Source: Linnemannia hyalina (taxonomy: Eukaryota > Mortierellomycota > Mortierellomycetes > Mortierellales > Mortierellaceae). From it: a stretch of DNA of 64,000 bases. Below the pieces are notes generated by a model. That model did no database searches. It was not told the DNA's origin and worked only from the letters and a program-made list of their open reading frames with translations. The stretch spans positions 62,001 to 126,000 of the forward strand of contig JAHRHY010000026.1 of assembly GCA_019671135.1 (NCBI GenBank), given 5' to 3'. Shown piece after piece: positions 15,856 through 25,970 of the stretch (its first letter is position 1; each line of letters opens with the position of its first letter). The position numbers and the translations under genes are program-made.

Positions 15856-17395
15856 ATATAACTTTGCTGACGATACCACTAAAGGTACAGCAATTGGAAA
15901 GTACATTGCTGAACTGCGCGATGCATTTAACCACACCGATTTAATTGTGGAATCTGTAAAGTTGGTCGATGCTAGGCAGGTTAAAATGGATGATAACTAT
16001 TTTTCTCCGCGCATGGTCAAACGCCATAGAAAGTTGTTTGTTGGAAAAGAATACCAACAGGGATTTATTGCCATCAAGGTTTCTTTAGATTTTTCCCGTG
16101 CAAAGATTGTTGTGCCAATTTTGGCGAACATGTTGTCTAGCTTGAACGAGAGCGGCATTGCTTTACATGACATAGACTTTGCCTATGATTGTACGCGTAT
16201 TACCACACGACTGCACGTGGAGAGATTGCTAAAACAAACGAAAACTACAAAAATTGTCGATGATGTGGGAAGAGTAGGACATCATTGTATTTCATGGAGA
16301 GGTCGAAAAGGGGATACAAAGAATATCCGATATAAGGTGTATAACAAATTTGTCCAGATTTTGGAAAGTGCCGAGGTGCGAAAGAGCCTTGGTTCACGTT
16401 TGGAGGATTTGGTGGAGAAAGAAACAGCATTTGGACGACGAGTTAAAAAATATAAAAAGCATGGTTATAGTCGTATCGAGCTGACGTTTGAAGGTTCATC
16501 TTTGAGATCTCTTCAGTCATATCAAGACGAAATGGACAAGACAAAGAATCTCTTGAAGAAATGTAAAACATTTAAATGTTCCTTTGAGATGCAGTGGGAG
16601 GAACGTGCAAAATGCATTACCTCGATGGTGGCTGTACATTTTCCACATGAGAAACTGTTTGCTTATTGTCACTGGTGGAATTCGGTAACCTCTAAGAAGT
16701 ATGGATATATGTGGCAAAACTTTAAGAACCCCGAGCTTATTACACTTTTGCTGGCTAACTATTCCTTTAACGATAGACCTATATACTTTGTGGAAGGACA
16801 TGTAGAAGAGGTAAATGGGAAAGAGAAAGTTATTTTGGGCGAAATAAGGACATTTAAGCGCGAGCCTGGATGTACTGCCATCACACTAGTTGCTGGCTCG
16901 CAAAAAGGAATGTTTCCTTCGAGGGATGCATCTTCTAACGTCATTCGTAAATTTAGCAAAGTTGGAATTGTGGAAGTTGACAACATCTCTATTGCCTGGC
17001 CAAAGCGTGTTCATAACAGGTATAGTGCCCCACTTGCAGATATCTTCGAATATGATGAAGATACAGTAGATACAAATGTATTACATCTGAAAACTATTCA
17101 TGTTTCGATGTATACTGCAGCCGACCGAATTCTAAAGCCTGATGAAGAGTATACCATTGTAGCGGCCGGTCTCAAAGAATTTCGTTCTGAACATCGTTGG
17201 CATTTTATTACAGCATGTGGCATAAAGGTGCGCGCAGGAAAATCGTTGGCAAAGATTTGGACACCATGGCGTGTGGAGCATCTTCAAGGTCTACAGAGAA
17301 TTGGCAGAGTCGAAGGTGTACCGTTGATGACATTTCGTGCAGTAAAAAAGGTTCGTATTCATGGCGAGGACGATATGAAGTGCGAGCGTGTTTGA
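15856..17395 (+). CDS. Replication-initiator-like protein, 5'-truncated
   Basis: Similarity to the fragment at 4664 starts at YNFADDTTKG (about 15859), so about 56 N-terminal residues are gone. The first in-frame ATG inside the conserved part is 15987. About 510 residues remain. Three spaced blocks follow the order of rolling-circle initiators of the Rep_trans type (PF02486-like): a D-x-D block in HDIDFAYD, a Y-x-K block in RYKVYNKF, and R-x-E in YSRIELTF. The C-terminal half is unfamiliar. The assignment is inference; no clear HUH pair is visible. The palindrome cluster replaces the 5' end. Intronless, AT-rich, and TTTTTAAAA follows the stop. It faces the transposase remnant at 17431 across 35 bp. 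Confidence 0.55.
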
Positions 17396-17430
17396 GAGGT
17401 TTTTAAAAACTGTGGAAAGACTTTTGTTAA

Positions 17431-18287
17431 TTATAGACTGGTATTATCGTCTTCGTGGTTTGACATTTCCTCGTCATCATCCTTATTTGACGTTTGTTCA
17501 TCATCATCATCTGAAGCAACATCTATTCCTACAAATTTCTCTTGCATCCTTTGTAACTCAAGACCATTCTCCAGTTTGTTTTGTACTGTAATGGTTTGTG
17601 TTAACTCTGGAATAAGTTGCCTTTCTCGTGGATAATCCACTCCTTCTTCCATCCATCCACGATGATGTGGCAGCTCTTCGATGTCGACTGCTTTGACAAA
17701 GTTGCGAATATTTAGCAACAGAAGACAAAGGCGGAATGTAAGATTAAACTCCTTTTTGGATCCAACTCTTACAATCTCCTTGTTATTAAACTTGGCGAAT
17801 GTTTTCATGAGATCACCAAAGACAGCCTCTGACGTAGATCGAAATCCACCAAACATAGCATTAAAGTTGGATTCCTCTTCGTGGAGTTGCTGTAGTCGTT
17901 TCTTACGAATGGGAAAACAGAAGTTACGCTCGTCCAACTTTTCTTTTTCCACAATATCGCCAATGTATTGTGTATATCCTCCATCGAGAGCAATACAGTC
18001 CATGCTGTCCATCTTCTTGCCAATGCCCATCTCTTGTAACATTTTCCCATCGTTGTTATCACGACATGACGCTGATTTGGATACAAAGAGAACCATTCCA
18101 TTGGCATCGATGGCCACTTGCGTTCTCAAACCCGATTTCTTTAGCTTATAAGAATACATTGCTGCTTTATCTTCCCCATATGTTGCTCGAGAGTCATGAC
18201 CATCCAAGTAGAGAGTTACATGCTTGAACATTGGGGGATTTTTCCAATTGGCTGTTCGAATACGAATTTCCAGCGAAGAGAACATAG
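17431..18287 (-). pseudogene. C-terminal two thirds of a DDE transposase
   Basis: Related to the enzyme at 9833 but clearly diverged. It keeps LYLDGHD, YSYKLKKSGLRTQ, the VSKSASC block, ALDGGYTQY and the FRSTSEAVFGD region (a candidate third acidic residue), then an Asp/Glu-rich tail. The N-terminus is lost at about 18287, where the GGGAAATG module begins; residues before MFSSLE come from that module. The frame is intact from the break to the stop, so loss of the start is the main defect. Confidence 0.75.
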
Positions 18288-18444
18288 GGAAATGTCTTGG
18301 GTCGAAATAGTTAAATATGTTATGGAATACCAATGGAAGTTGCAAGAATTTGTACAGACGATTATGGAAGGAGTTTTTAAAAAGACAACAGATATATCTA
18401 TAAAGAATACATATACAAAAGCAAAAGAATCCAAATGGACATAG
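18288..18444 (+). pseudogene. C-terminal 50-codon piece of an unknown protein, copy 3
   Basis: Matches 3263-3419 and 4911-5060, and the similarity continues about 125 bp past the stop before it fades. Its left edge truncates the transposase at 17431. The next cassette genes (zinc ribbon and 90-aa) are absent; copy 5 of the 495-bp element follows instead. Confidence 0.55.
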
Positions 18445-18599
18445 TTATCTAGCAGTATTACAAGAGCAAAACGTAAGGAAAGAGTATCAACATAAACATA
18501 TTTTACATATCGGTAATCGAGGAATAGAATTGGGGGAGTGCGCTTTTTTTTGGGCGAGGGAGTACACCCCCCAACCATTGGAATTATATAGTATATCAA

Positions 18600-19094
18600 G
18601 CGGCCCCTTCATGTGCAGAGGATATAAAAAGGCATATAAAAAATATCCAAAGTCCAAGGAACGGAGTGTTGACTTCCATAACTGGCATATCTCTTCATAG
18701 TGGGCAACAGAACACAGAATAAAATAGCAATAGACAGCACAAGAATTTTTAAAATGTAATCTCTCCCCTGTATTTCGCCCCAAAGATACAGTTGAGAGTA
18801 CAAGTGCTTTAGATGATCACATACAAGAACTACTCTGGCGAATCTTGCAGTGAGGGGTACAGGTTAATAGTAGATGGACATATTCAAGAGTGTGGTGTGC
18901 GAAAAATAAGAAGACTTTGTTGTTTGGAGAATAGGTTGGTGTTTAGTAGGATAGTTGAACAAAAAATGTTACAATGGTTGTCTTATATGCTTGGTATCAT
19001 ATATACATTCTCATCCCATAGTCGCTATGGATATTGTCGAGATCTACAGAGATGTAACAAACACCATATGATAACTTGGACCTGAAAGGCCTCC
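18600..19094 (+). mobile_element. 495-bp TIR element, copy 5
   Basis: Full length with both ends present, and very close to copy 4. Flanks are ATCAA at the left and GTAGTG at the right, so no target duplication is seen and one flank has probably been rearranged. It is the last recognisable piece of the AT-rich island. Confidence 0.8.
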
Positions 19095-19431
19095 GTAGTG
19101 GGTTGTGTACAGAAGATGGTAGTAAAAGAGGAAAGAACTGGAAGAAGATAGGGTTTGGTTTTGTTGTGGAAAAGGCTTTTTTTTTTATTATTGAGCGCTG
19201 AAGTATATCAATAGAAAACAGACAAAGTTTGATCCAAGGTTCTTTAGGTGTATGACTTGGTATTGTCAAGAAAGCAGACCAAGCAATAGAATGAAGTAGA
19301 TAAAGAGAACCTTGATCAAGGGCTAGGAAATGAGTATAAGGAATAGGTTAAGGCGTATGTTGTATTGGCGATACCAAGTAAAGAGCTATAGATTTACTAT
19401 CTAAGGCCCTTTTATATTTGTTAGGGCGAAG
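19095..19431. other. Spacer, no gene
   Basis: Transition from the AT-rich island to host-like DNA. No supported ORF or repeat. Confidence 0.4.
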
Positions 19432-19923
19432 TCACAAGAGCAAGCTCTTGTCTCGTGACACCCTGCTCCCGTAGTGACCAAGACGCATAAGAGCAATTGC
19501 CAGTTGCCATGCAGGACGTGTTTGGGAGTAGTTGGATTTGTTGATAAAAACGTCGTTGTGTTCTATCAACTCCGTGATTACTGCAAAGCTGTATCTTGTT
19601 ACGCGGAAATTATGAAGAAACTCTGCATCGTTGTAAGAGTAAAACTTTGTGGTGAAAAAGTAATCGTCGCGCTTTCTATTTTGCACCGGTCTGTTGGAAT
19701 AACGGGTGGATAAAGCAATGGCGTAGTTTAGTAGTGCAAGCTCCTCCTGCTCCTCCACTTCCGAGTCTTCCTCATCCAAGCTATCCTTAAGAAGGCTCCG
19801 TAAAAGAAAATCGGTGGCAGACTCAAGGTTTTGTTGCTGTTGTAAAAGGTGTGATAAGCCCGATGGTGTATGTGGATGGTTGTCAGCTTTCTCTAAATGT
19901 AATGGAAAGGGTAGAATCAGCAT
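19432..19923 (-). pseudogene. N-terminal fragment of a Harbinger-like transposase
   Basis: 163 aa. After a Gln-rich and acidic start, the region EFLHNFRVTRYSF, an F-n-INKS stretch, and QLAIALMRLGHYGS follow the N-terminal pattern of fungal PIF/Harbinger (DDE_4) transposases, which precedes the catalytic core. The frame then stops after seven unrelated residues; no DDE part is found to the left. The sequence is unlike the transposases at 9833 and 17431. A Myb-type partner gene was not found. Confidence 0.6.
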
Positions 19924-21351
19924 TATTGTTTTCCATAGTCAAAGCAGCAGTATGGAGTAAGGTCGCTAGCACCTACGTGGTGGGGTATCGTTTCTTGCCA
20001 TTGCGGCGTTGGGCAGTCGTTGACAGGAGCGGTCACTGGTGGTTGATGTGGATGGGTGTTAAGAACGGACGTCAGGGCGAAAAAAACAGGACGAGTAAAG
20101 AGTGTGAGAACGAGCGTAGGAAAGAAGATGGTTGATAAATGAATGATGAGAAAGAGTACGAGGGAAAAAGTGAGGAAAAGGAGGAGGAGGAGACAGCTGG
20201 TGAAGAGAAAGGAGTGAAAAGAAGAAGGAAAAATTTGGGAAGAGGGGAATAGCTATCTGTATATTGTTGCTGGGCAATAGGTTGTCTACACCCAGGCGCA
20301 CCCCCTTTTTTTTGGCGCCCATGTGCATTACATGGAAAAACAATATGTAATTTGCATCCCACGCATAACAAAGATGCACAACGTTGACCACTTTTTATTT
20401 CCTGTTTTTTAGGAGCCATTTGGGAGGTACTTGAACTGATGATCCAAAGTGCCATCATGGGAAGAGCTACAATCCTGCTCTATCAGGTACAACTTATCCC
20501 ATGACGCCAGCACGTCTGTACACTGAGCAATTGATCGGCGAAAAATAGTGGTCATGACCACTTTCAGGTCTGAACGAAAACGACCACTTTTGCTTTTTTT
20601 TTCGTTATCCCCTCGATGGTTTTAGCGACATTTATGTCCCTGATTTTTACAGGCATTTTGTTCAGTCATCGGTTTCCCTTCATATTTGCACAAAATTGAG
20701 TAACCAGACACCCCCCAAAGCAAACATGAATAAGAGGGCCTTTGGTGAGAGGAACAACTACATCCACTTTTTGTTCCATGAGCTCATCAATCCGTGAAGC
20801 AAATGCCACTTTGAAATTAATCAATCAGAGGGGATGCTCGACACCCATGTCGACATGTGGGGTTCGACGATGATGTCGGATCCCAGAAAAAAAAAGATGG
20901 GCAGACTCGATTTTCTCTTCGCTCTTTTGTGCGTTTTAGTGAAGCAACATAAAAAAATGTAAAATTTGTCAAAAGACAGGTTCAAACGTCAACCTTCATA
21001 AAAGAAACAGAGGCCGAAAATGCCTGACCATCGAAGGGATAAAGTCTGTGTCGCCTACCACTGACCTTGCTTACCACCAATATTGTCACCATTGTTTTGT
21101 CATCATGCATGGTGGCATCAAAACAATGAAATCATAGCACCAAAAGCAACTGAAACGCTCACAAAGACAAACACACGCAGACACATTCATTTGCTTGGGT
21201 CCAAATGGTTTTTTGGCCTCAAGTGTACGATTGATGTTCAAATACATTTTGCCAATTATGGACAAAAATCGGTGGCGCCAAAATGTCATGGAAGAGAGAA
21301 AATGATAGAAAATGGGAGTTCCCTTTGGAGGCGCGGACCATACATTAAAAA
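19924..21351. other. Intergenic, no gene supported
   Basis: ORFs here are short and low in complexity (Ser/Phe/Pro runs opposite GA-rich sequence near 20100-20240). A poorly folding tRNA-like sequence near 20413-20503 was considered and rejected. Otherwise unremarkable. Confidence 0.4.
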
Positions 21352-21470
21352 GAAGAGGGAGGGATTTGAACCCACGACTGTTCTTGGAACAGACCGCAGT
21401 TTTTGAATCCAAGTGGAATCAAACAGACCATCGGGGTTTGCGGCGCCTTGGACCACTCGGCCACCTCTTC
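21352..21470 (-). tRNA. Class II tRNA (Leu or Ser type) with intron
   Basis: Read on the minus strand. The acceptor arm is GAAGAGG (21470-21464) paired with CCTCTTC (21358-21352). The D arm is GGCCGAGTGGTCCAAGGC, the anticodon stem is CCGCA/TGCGG, the long variable arm is CTGTTC-CAA-GAACAG, and the T loop is GTGGGTTCAAATCCC. About 38 nt of extra sequence in the anticodon arm implies an intron. The D arm suits tRNA-Leu. A CAA triplet preceded by T lies near the 3' side of the loop, but the intron is not at the usual place after base 37, so the anticodon is unsure. One T-stem pair is mismatched. Confidence 0.7.
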
Positions 21471-21539
21471 TTGTACTGGTGTTGTGTTTTGCTTTACTGA
21501 TCTGGGGTTTTGTGCCTGCTCAAGTCCACCTGACCAACG

Positions 21540-22046
21540 CGTGGAGAATGGAAAATCCTGTATTTTCGTCCGTGGTCCTCCGCGACGATCGCGTGGGAGC
21601 AGACCCAGGATATCTCTGCCAAGAACAAGACATCCAAGTACACAGGCCCCCGAGGTGACTGGAGTCAAGGATATGGTTACATCACGCATGATGGTTTCTG
21701 CCCGTGTGGCGCTTCGCTAGCCACACATGATGAAGGAAGATGCCCTGGAGCGACCAAGGACCCACGCGCTGCTGACGAGCGGTTGTTGGAGAGTTTGTTA
21801 GGAAGGAGGAGGTTGTCAATGATGGAGAGGATGGGAAGAATCCCCTTCATTCGTATCTAGTTTTATTTTCGTCCGTTTAAGCTGTGAAGAGCAGCGACAA
21901 TTGTTGCGCAGAGCCAAGTTCCGGGCCAGACTGCAACTGGTGGATGGCGCACTGGCGAGCTTGGTTTGTTCACCTTTCTTACTTCCAAATACCTTCTCTG
22001 TGCTGTTTGTCAGAGACATAAAATTGTGTAGGAAAAAAAAAAAAAA
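21540..22046 (+). mobile_element. 5'-truncated LINE tail, copy A
   Basis: In one frame it encodes the last ~85 residues of a LINE-type ORF (SATIAWEQTQDIS to MERMGRIPFIRI-stop), matching copy C on the minus strand at 28369-28650. A 3' UTR of about 180 bp follows, ending in an A-run (about 22032-22045). The domain upstream is missing. Orientation is plus; it lies just upstream of the tRNA gene at 21352. Confidence 0.7.
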
Positions 22047-22049
22047 TTT

Positions 22050-22300
22050 GTTTCGTGTGCCGCTTCGCTAGCCACATGAGACATACCCCGGAATAGCCCA
22101 AGACCCACGCGCTCCTGACGAGCGGTTATTGGATGGTTTGTTACGAGGGAGAAGGTTGTAAATGATGAAGAGGATGGGAAAGATTCCCTTTAGTTCTATC
22201 TTGTTTTTTTTGGAATTATGTTAAAGATTTGAAGAGCAGCGACAGTTGTTGTGCAGAGCCAGGTTCTGGACCGGACTGCAACTGGTGAAAGGTATTACAG
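22050..22300 (+). mobile_element. LINE tail, copy B, partial and diverged
   Basis: Directly follows copy A and repeats the same order (GCTTCGCTAGCCAC, the ACGAGCGGTT block, GAAGAGCAGCGACA, GGACTGCAACTGGT), with about 15% differences and internal deletions. It lacks a clear A-run and ends about 50 bp before the F-box gene's stop codon. Confidence 0.6.
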
Positions 22301-22350
22301 ACATAATGCTGTTGAAGAAGCTATGCTATTGGTGCAGGTGGATGAGGGTA

Positions 22351-24606
22351 CTACAGTTGAGGTCGGTAGAGTGGTGGCTGGTTGTAGTTTGTCCAAGCAG
22401 AGATCCCATAAACTGCCAACAAAGACTTCAACACATCCTGTCGTCGCTCATTTGAATGCAGCTTTCCTTGAAGTACTCTCAGCTCTGGCCACTGCTCAAT
22501 CATCCAGCGGACATCATCTTCTTCCATCTCCTGCTCCAGACCCGTGAACCGCAGGAACTGCAAGTTCCTAAGCGTCGACAGTTGGCCGAGTCCATCATCC
22601 AGACTCAGGTGGAGACCGTCGATCCGCCTGCGACTTGTTCGAGCAGAAGGACGTCCTGACCGCTCGGTATAACTTCGTGGAGCAAATAATGCTGGTCCAG
22701 AGGATGATGGCGTTGTGGCTACCTCCGGTATTGCTGCGTTATGCAGTGGTAGGACAGGAGGCGCTACCTCTGTTGGTGCCACAGCCGGCTCGACTCCATG
22801 TGGATGTGGGTGTGGATGTGGATGTGCGCTCTTACCACCAATAGAGAGACTGACAAGGTTGTCCATCTTGGCCAATTGTGAGTACACCATCCATTGAGCC
22901 GAAAATGCATCCTTATAATGATCGACCGCCATGGTAGAAGAGTGACCTGCAAGATGAACATCCAACACCCGGAGACCATGGCAAGACCAGCCCCTCCGTC
23001 TGCCGCCGCACAAGCCCTGAGCCACATCCCGAAGCAAGAGTTTGTTGCCCTCAAAGCTCTCCAGGAGAGGGCAGCTCTCAAGGATGTACTGTGTCATGTC
23101 GCTGCCAAGACTAGGGCATTGAAACAGATCCAGCTGTCGCAGCGTCCTGAAGTGTCTCTTCAAGGCTTGAAAGGAGGACTCCCCAAAGTCGCTTCTCCGG
23201 ATGGACAACGTTGTAAGAGGTAGTGCGGCAGCAAGTACCTTGGCCAAGTCACCATCGCTCAACCTCGACTCTGGTAATGTCAGCGAGACAAGATTTGGCC
23301 AGTCAGTCTCCAGGGCATCACATAGTCCCTGAACCGGAAATCCAAGACGAGGCACACGCCAGTTGAGCGTCCGGAGCTCGTGGCACTGGCGAAAAAACAA
23401 GAGTTGGCTCCATAGACTCCAGTCTTTGATCCGACCAAACTTGATATGCCTCAATCGAGGGAATCGAAGTCCCTTGTAATACTCGTCATCCAACTGTCGA
23501 AGACTGCAGCCCTCAAGGTTGAGGGATTCGAGTCGGGTGCACATCTGCAGGAAGGACTTGATGTGTTGATGGACATGGAGGTTGACGAGCGACTGGAACG
23601 TCAATAGTCGAGGAGACGTCTTTGGAGCCACAATGGTACCGAGACTCAAGTGACCGATGGTTGCTGGAGACGACGATGTCAGCAGAGAGGGTGGCCTTGG
23701 TTCAGTTGTTGCCAGAGCTCGCCAAAAGCTGCCTCCGGGGGACCTACGTTCGACATAGACCTCAACATGGACCAAGCCTGGGTTACGGAGGATGAGCTTA
23801 GCAAGAAGACTCTGGTTCTCCTGAGAAAAAATGGGAGGCTGTTCCTGTTCCTTCTCCTGCCGCTGGTGGTGGTTGTAGTGTTGCTGCTGAATGTGCAAAG
23901 GTTTTTGGTGCTGGATGGTGGAGTGGGTGTGTGGTTGAACCGTTTCAGCAATTTGAAGCAAGGCAACCTCTGCGTCCAGCGCATGAGTCGCGGTTTCTTC
24001 TCCAATACCACTGTCACGTCTGACCTTGTCCCACTCCCACGCCCCTACCGCTGTATTTTGCCCTCTCATGTCCTGCACCCACCCGCAGCCACTTTCGCTC
24101 CCACTGCTGTCGACACTGCTACCACTATCGTTGATGCTGTTGCCGCTGCAAGAAAGAGGCCCCATACGTCTTTCCGTCTTGGTCCACGAGATGAAGGAGC
24201 ACTCGTTCCCGAACAAAGTCGAGAGAGCATGGCTTCCAAACAACTGGTCTTCCTCTTTCTCTTCTGACAAGTTGTAGCCCTCGCTGTAGTCATCGTCGTC
24301 ATCGTGTTCATCCTCAAGGGCGTCAGGCCACAGAACTAGAGTTCGAAGTCGAGTGCAGCACAGGAGGGCGGCCTCGAGTCCGTTGGTGCCGGCGAGGGAA
24401 AGGGTGCGGATATGATGGGCGTGTTTCTCGATTGCCTGTGGCGAGATGTTGTTGGCGGTCTCGACGTGTTCCCAGAGGACGGGCAGGAAGGCGTGGTACC
24501 AGGCCTTGGAGACGAGAACACAGAGGCGGGTATCCTTTTGTCCGAGGAAGGAGCCTAGGTGGGCGAGGATTTCTGGGATATCAAGAGCGGGGTTGATGGA
24601 CGACAT
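22351..24606 (-). CDS. F-box and leucine-rich-repeat protein
   Basis: 751 aa, single exon. The start MSSINPALDIPEIL at 24606 is preferred because the F-box follows at once (residues about 7-50: IPEILAHLGSFL-n-CVLVSKAWY-n-LWEHVE); an upstream ATG at 24651 would add 15 basic residues. A Gln/Glu- and Ser-rich segment (about 115-280) separates the F-box from LRR-like repeats (for example LVSLTLPESRLSD and LTTLSIRRSDF). A PHPHPHPH run lies near residue 600. By family it would be an SCF ubiquitin-ligase subunit that binds Skp1 and an unknown target. Such genes are very numerous in Mortierella-type fungi. LINE remnants end about 50 bp beyond its stop. Confidence 0.85.
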   Translation of the reverse strand: MSSINPALDIPEILAHLGSFLGQKDTRLCVLVSKAWYHAFLPVLWEHVETANNISPQAIEKHAHHIRTLSLAGTNGLEAALLCCTRLRTLVLWPDALEDEHDDDDDYSEGYNLSEEKEEDQLFGSHALSTLFGNECSFISWTKTERRMGPLSCSGNSINDSGSSVDSSGSESGCGWVQDMRGQNTAVGAWEWDKVRRDSGIGEETATHALDAEVALLQIAETVQPHTHSTIQHQKPLHIQQQHYNHHQRQEKEQEQPPIFSQENQSLLAKLILRNPGLVHVEVYVERRSPGGSFWRALATTEPRPPSLLTSSSPATIGHLSLGTIVAPKTSPRLLTFQSLVNLHVHQHIKSFLQMCTRLESLNLEGCSLRQLDDEYYKGLRFPRLRHIKFGRIKDWSLWSQLLFFRQCHELRTLNWRVPRLGFPVQGLCDALETDWPNLVSLTLPESRLSDGDLAKVLAAALPLTTLSIRRSDFGESSFQALKRHFRTLRQLDLFQCPSLGSDMTQYILESCPLLESFEGNKLLLRDVAQGLCGGRRRGWSCHGLRVLDVHLAGHSSTMAVDHYKDAFSAQWMVYSQLAKMDNLVSLSIGGKSAHPHPHPHPHGVEPAVAPTEVAPPVLPLHNAAIPEVATTPSSSGPALFAPRSYTERSGRPSARTSRRRIDGLHLSLDDGLGQLSTLRNLQFLRFTGLEQEMEEDDVRWMIEQWPELRVLQGKLHSNERRQDVLKSLLAVYGISAWTNYNQPPLYRPQL

Positions 24607-25970
24607 AGTTGGGTGGGGATGTTTCCTGCGATTTTTTTTGGGTGGTGTCACTGAAGGAAAGAAAAGGACTGCTGAATTTTAAAGAATGGAGGGAAAGTAG
24701 AGGAAAGAAAGAGGAAGAGAAATGGCATAGGGAAGAACGATGAGGTAGGCACCAAAAGTGTGGGGGAAAACAGTAGACAGAGGGGAGACGACAGCTGAAA
24801 GAGGGAAAGGCTCCATTATGCAAAAAACAATGGACGGATGGGTCAAAAGGGGAAGGGGTTTGTGCGTTGCGCAAAACCCTTTAAGGCGGTCAATGGTCGT
24901 GTGGGAACAAATTCAATCCGTTGGTATTTTCGATGCAAAGAGTGTTAGCATTATTCAAGTGCGCCCTGCACAACCTCAAACATGAAAAAAAGATATGATG
25001 AAAGCGAATTGCAGTCACTGTGATTGGAGATGTAAACCAACTCGCATTTCTTACCACTCAAGGGCAATCACGCGACGCACGTTGTGCAACAACAAGGCAA
25101 AACAAGGAAAACGTGAGCCTAAGACCCATCGGACCTGACAGGTCGCGTAGGGGATGCGGTGGCCTGGCTCGGCGCTGGCCATTCCAAAGCATTCATGCGA
25201 CCAAGTTGTGCAACCATAGGCATATGGGCCCCAAGGGATCCGTCTGACAGCTCAGTTACTTCGACGCTGTCAGCCACTGACACCTCCTTCCTTGCACGCC
25301 GGGCATTTGTTGGGATCTGACGTCAAATAAAAAAAACCATGCCATTAGTTTAGCAGGACAGACGGTGAAACGACAGAGAGAGAGAGGGAGAGAGCATGGG
25401 TGAATAAAACGCAAAGGGCAGAGGCCATGGTTAGAAAGGCGGAGAAGCGAAGGAACGAAAGAAACCCATCAGCGAACACTGATATAATTCTCATTCAGGC
25501 ACCGTCGCATCCTGGGTTGCAGGCGCCCATGGTTGGTTCGACTTGAGCTTGCAGCTGAACGGGAACGTCTTTGGAAAGAGGCCTGCAGCTGTCGGCGGGA
25601 TTGAACAAGCTACACTTCATGGCAAGAAAGGGAGGATAGAATTAGCGTGTATGGATATCGAGTGCATGGAGTCAAAGTGGTTCCGTACAGGAAGGTTTGT
25701 TTGTTTCTCAGTCAGCGTGTATGTAGGGAGTGAGCTGAAGTGAGCTGAGTGAATCTTGCGAAATGAACGACGCGCTTCACAAAACAAATCGCATCGCAGC
25801 TCTCTACCTTTTTTTTTGTATCCTCAGCCATGTGTTTTCTTTTTTCTTTATCCTCATCTTCTTTTTCTTTTTCCTCTTTCTCTTCATTTTTTTTCATCTT
25901 TTTTCTCATCATCCATTTCTTCGTTACAACATCATCTCTTTCATTACACTTCTCCTCGTTGTTGACCTTG
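24607..25970. other. Divergent region between two F-box genes
   Basis: About 1.36 kb between divergent starts. It contains pyrimidine tracts just before the plus-strand gene (about 25807-25925, mostly T and C), typical of fungal promoters, and a GA run near 25374-25395. No gene supported. Confidence 0.4.

Noticed and set aside
15838..15858. AAGGAGATATA before the Rep-like frame looks like a bacterial ribosome-binding site of an expression vector
   Set aside because: The match is only 11 bases, no ATG follows at the right distance, and the flanks are island sequence. Chance in AT-rich DNA is enough.
20413..20503. tRNA-like sequence on the minus strand (TGGGATA start, TTCAAGT loop)
   Set aside because: Only five acceptor pairs form, the T stem does not pair, and no sound anticodon arm is found.
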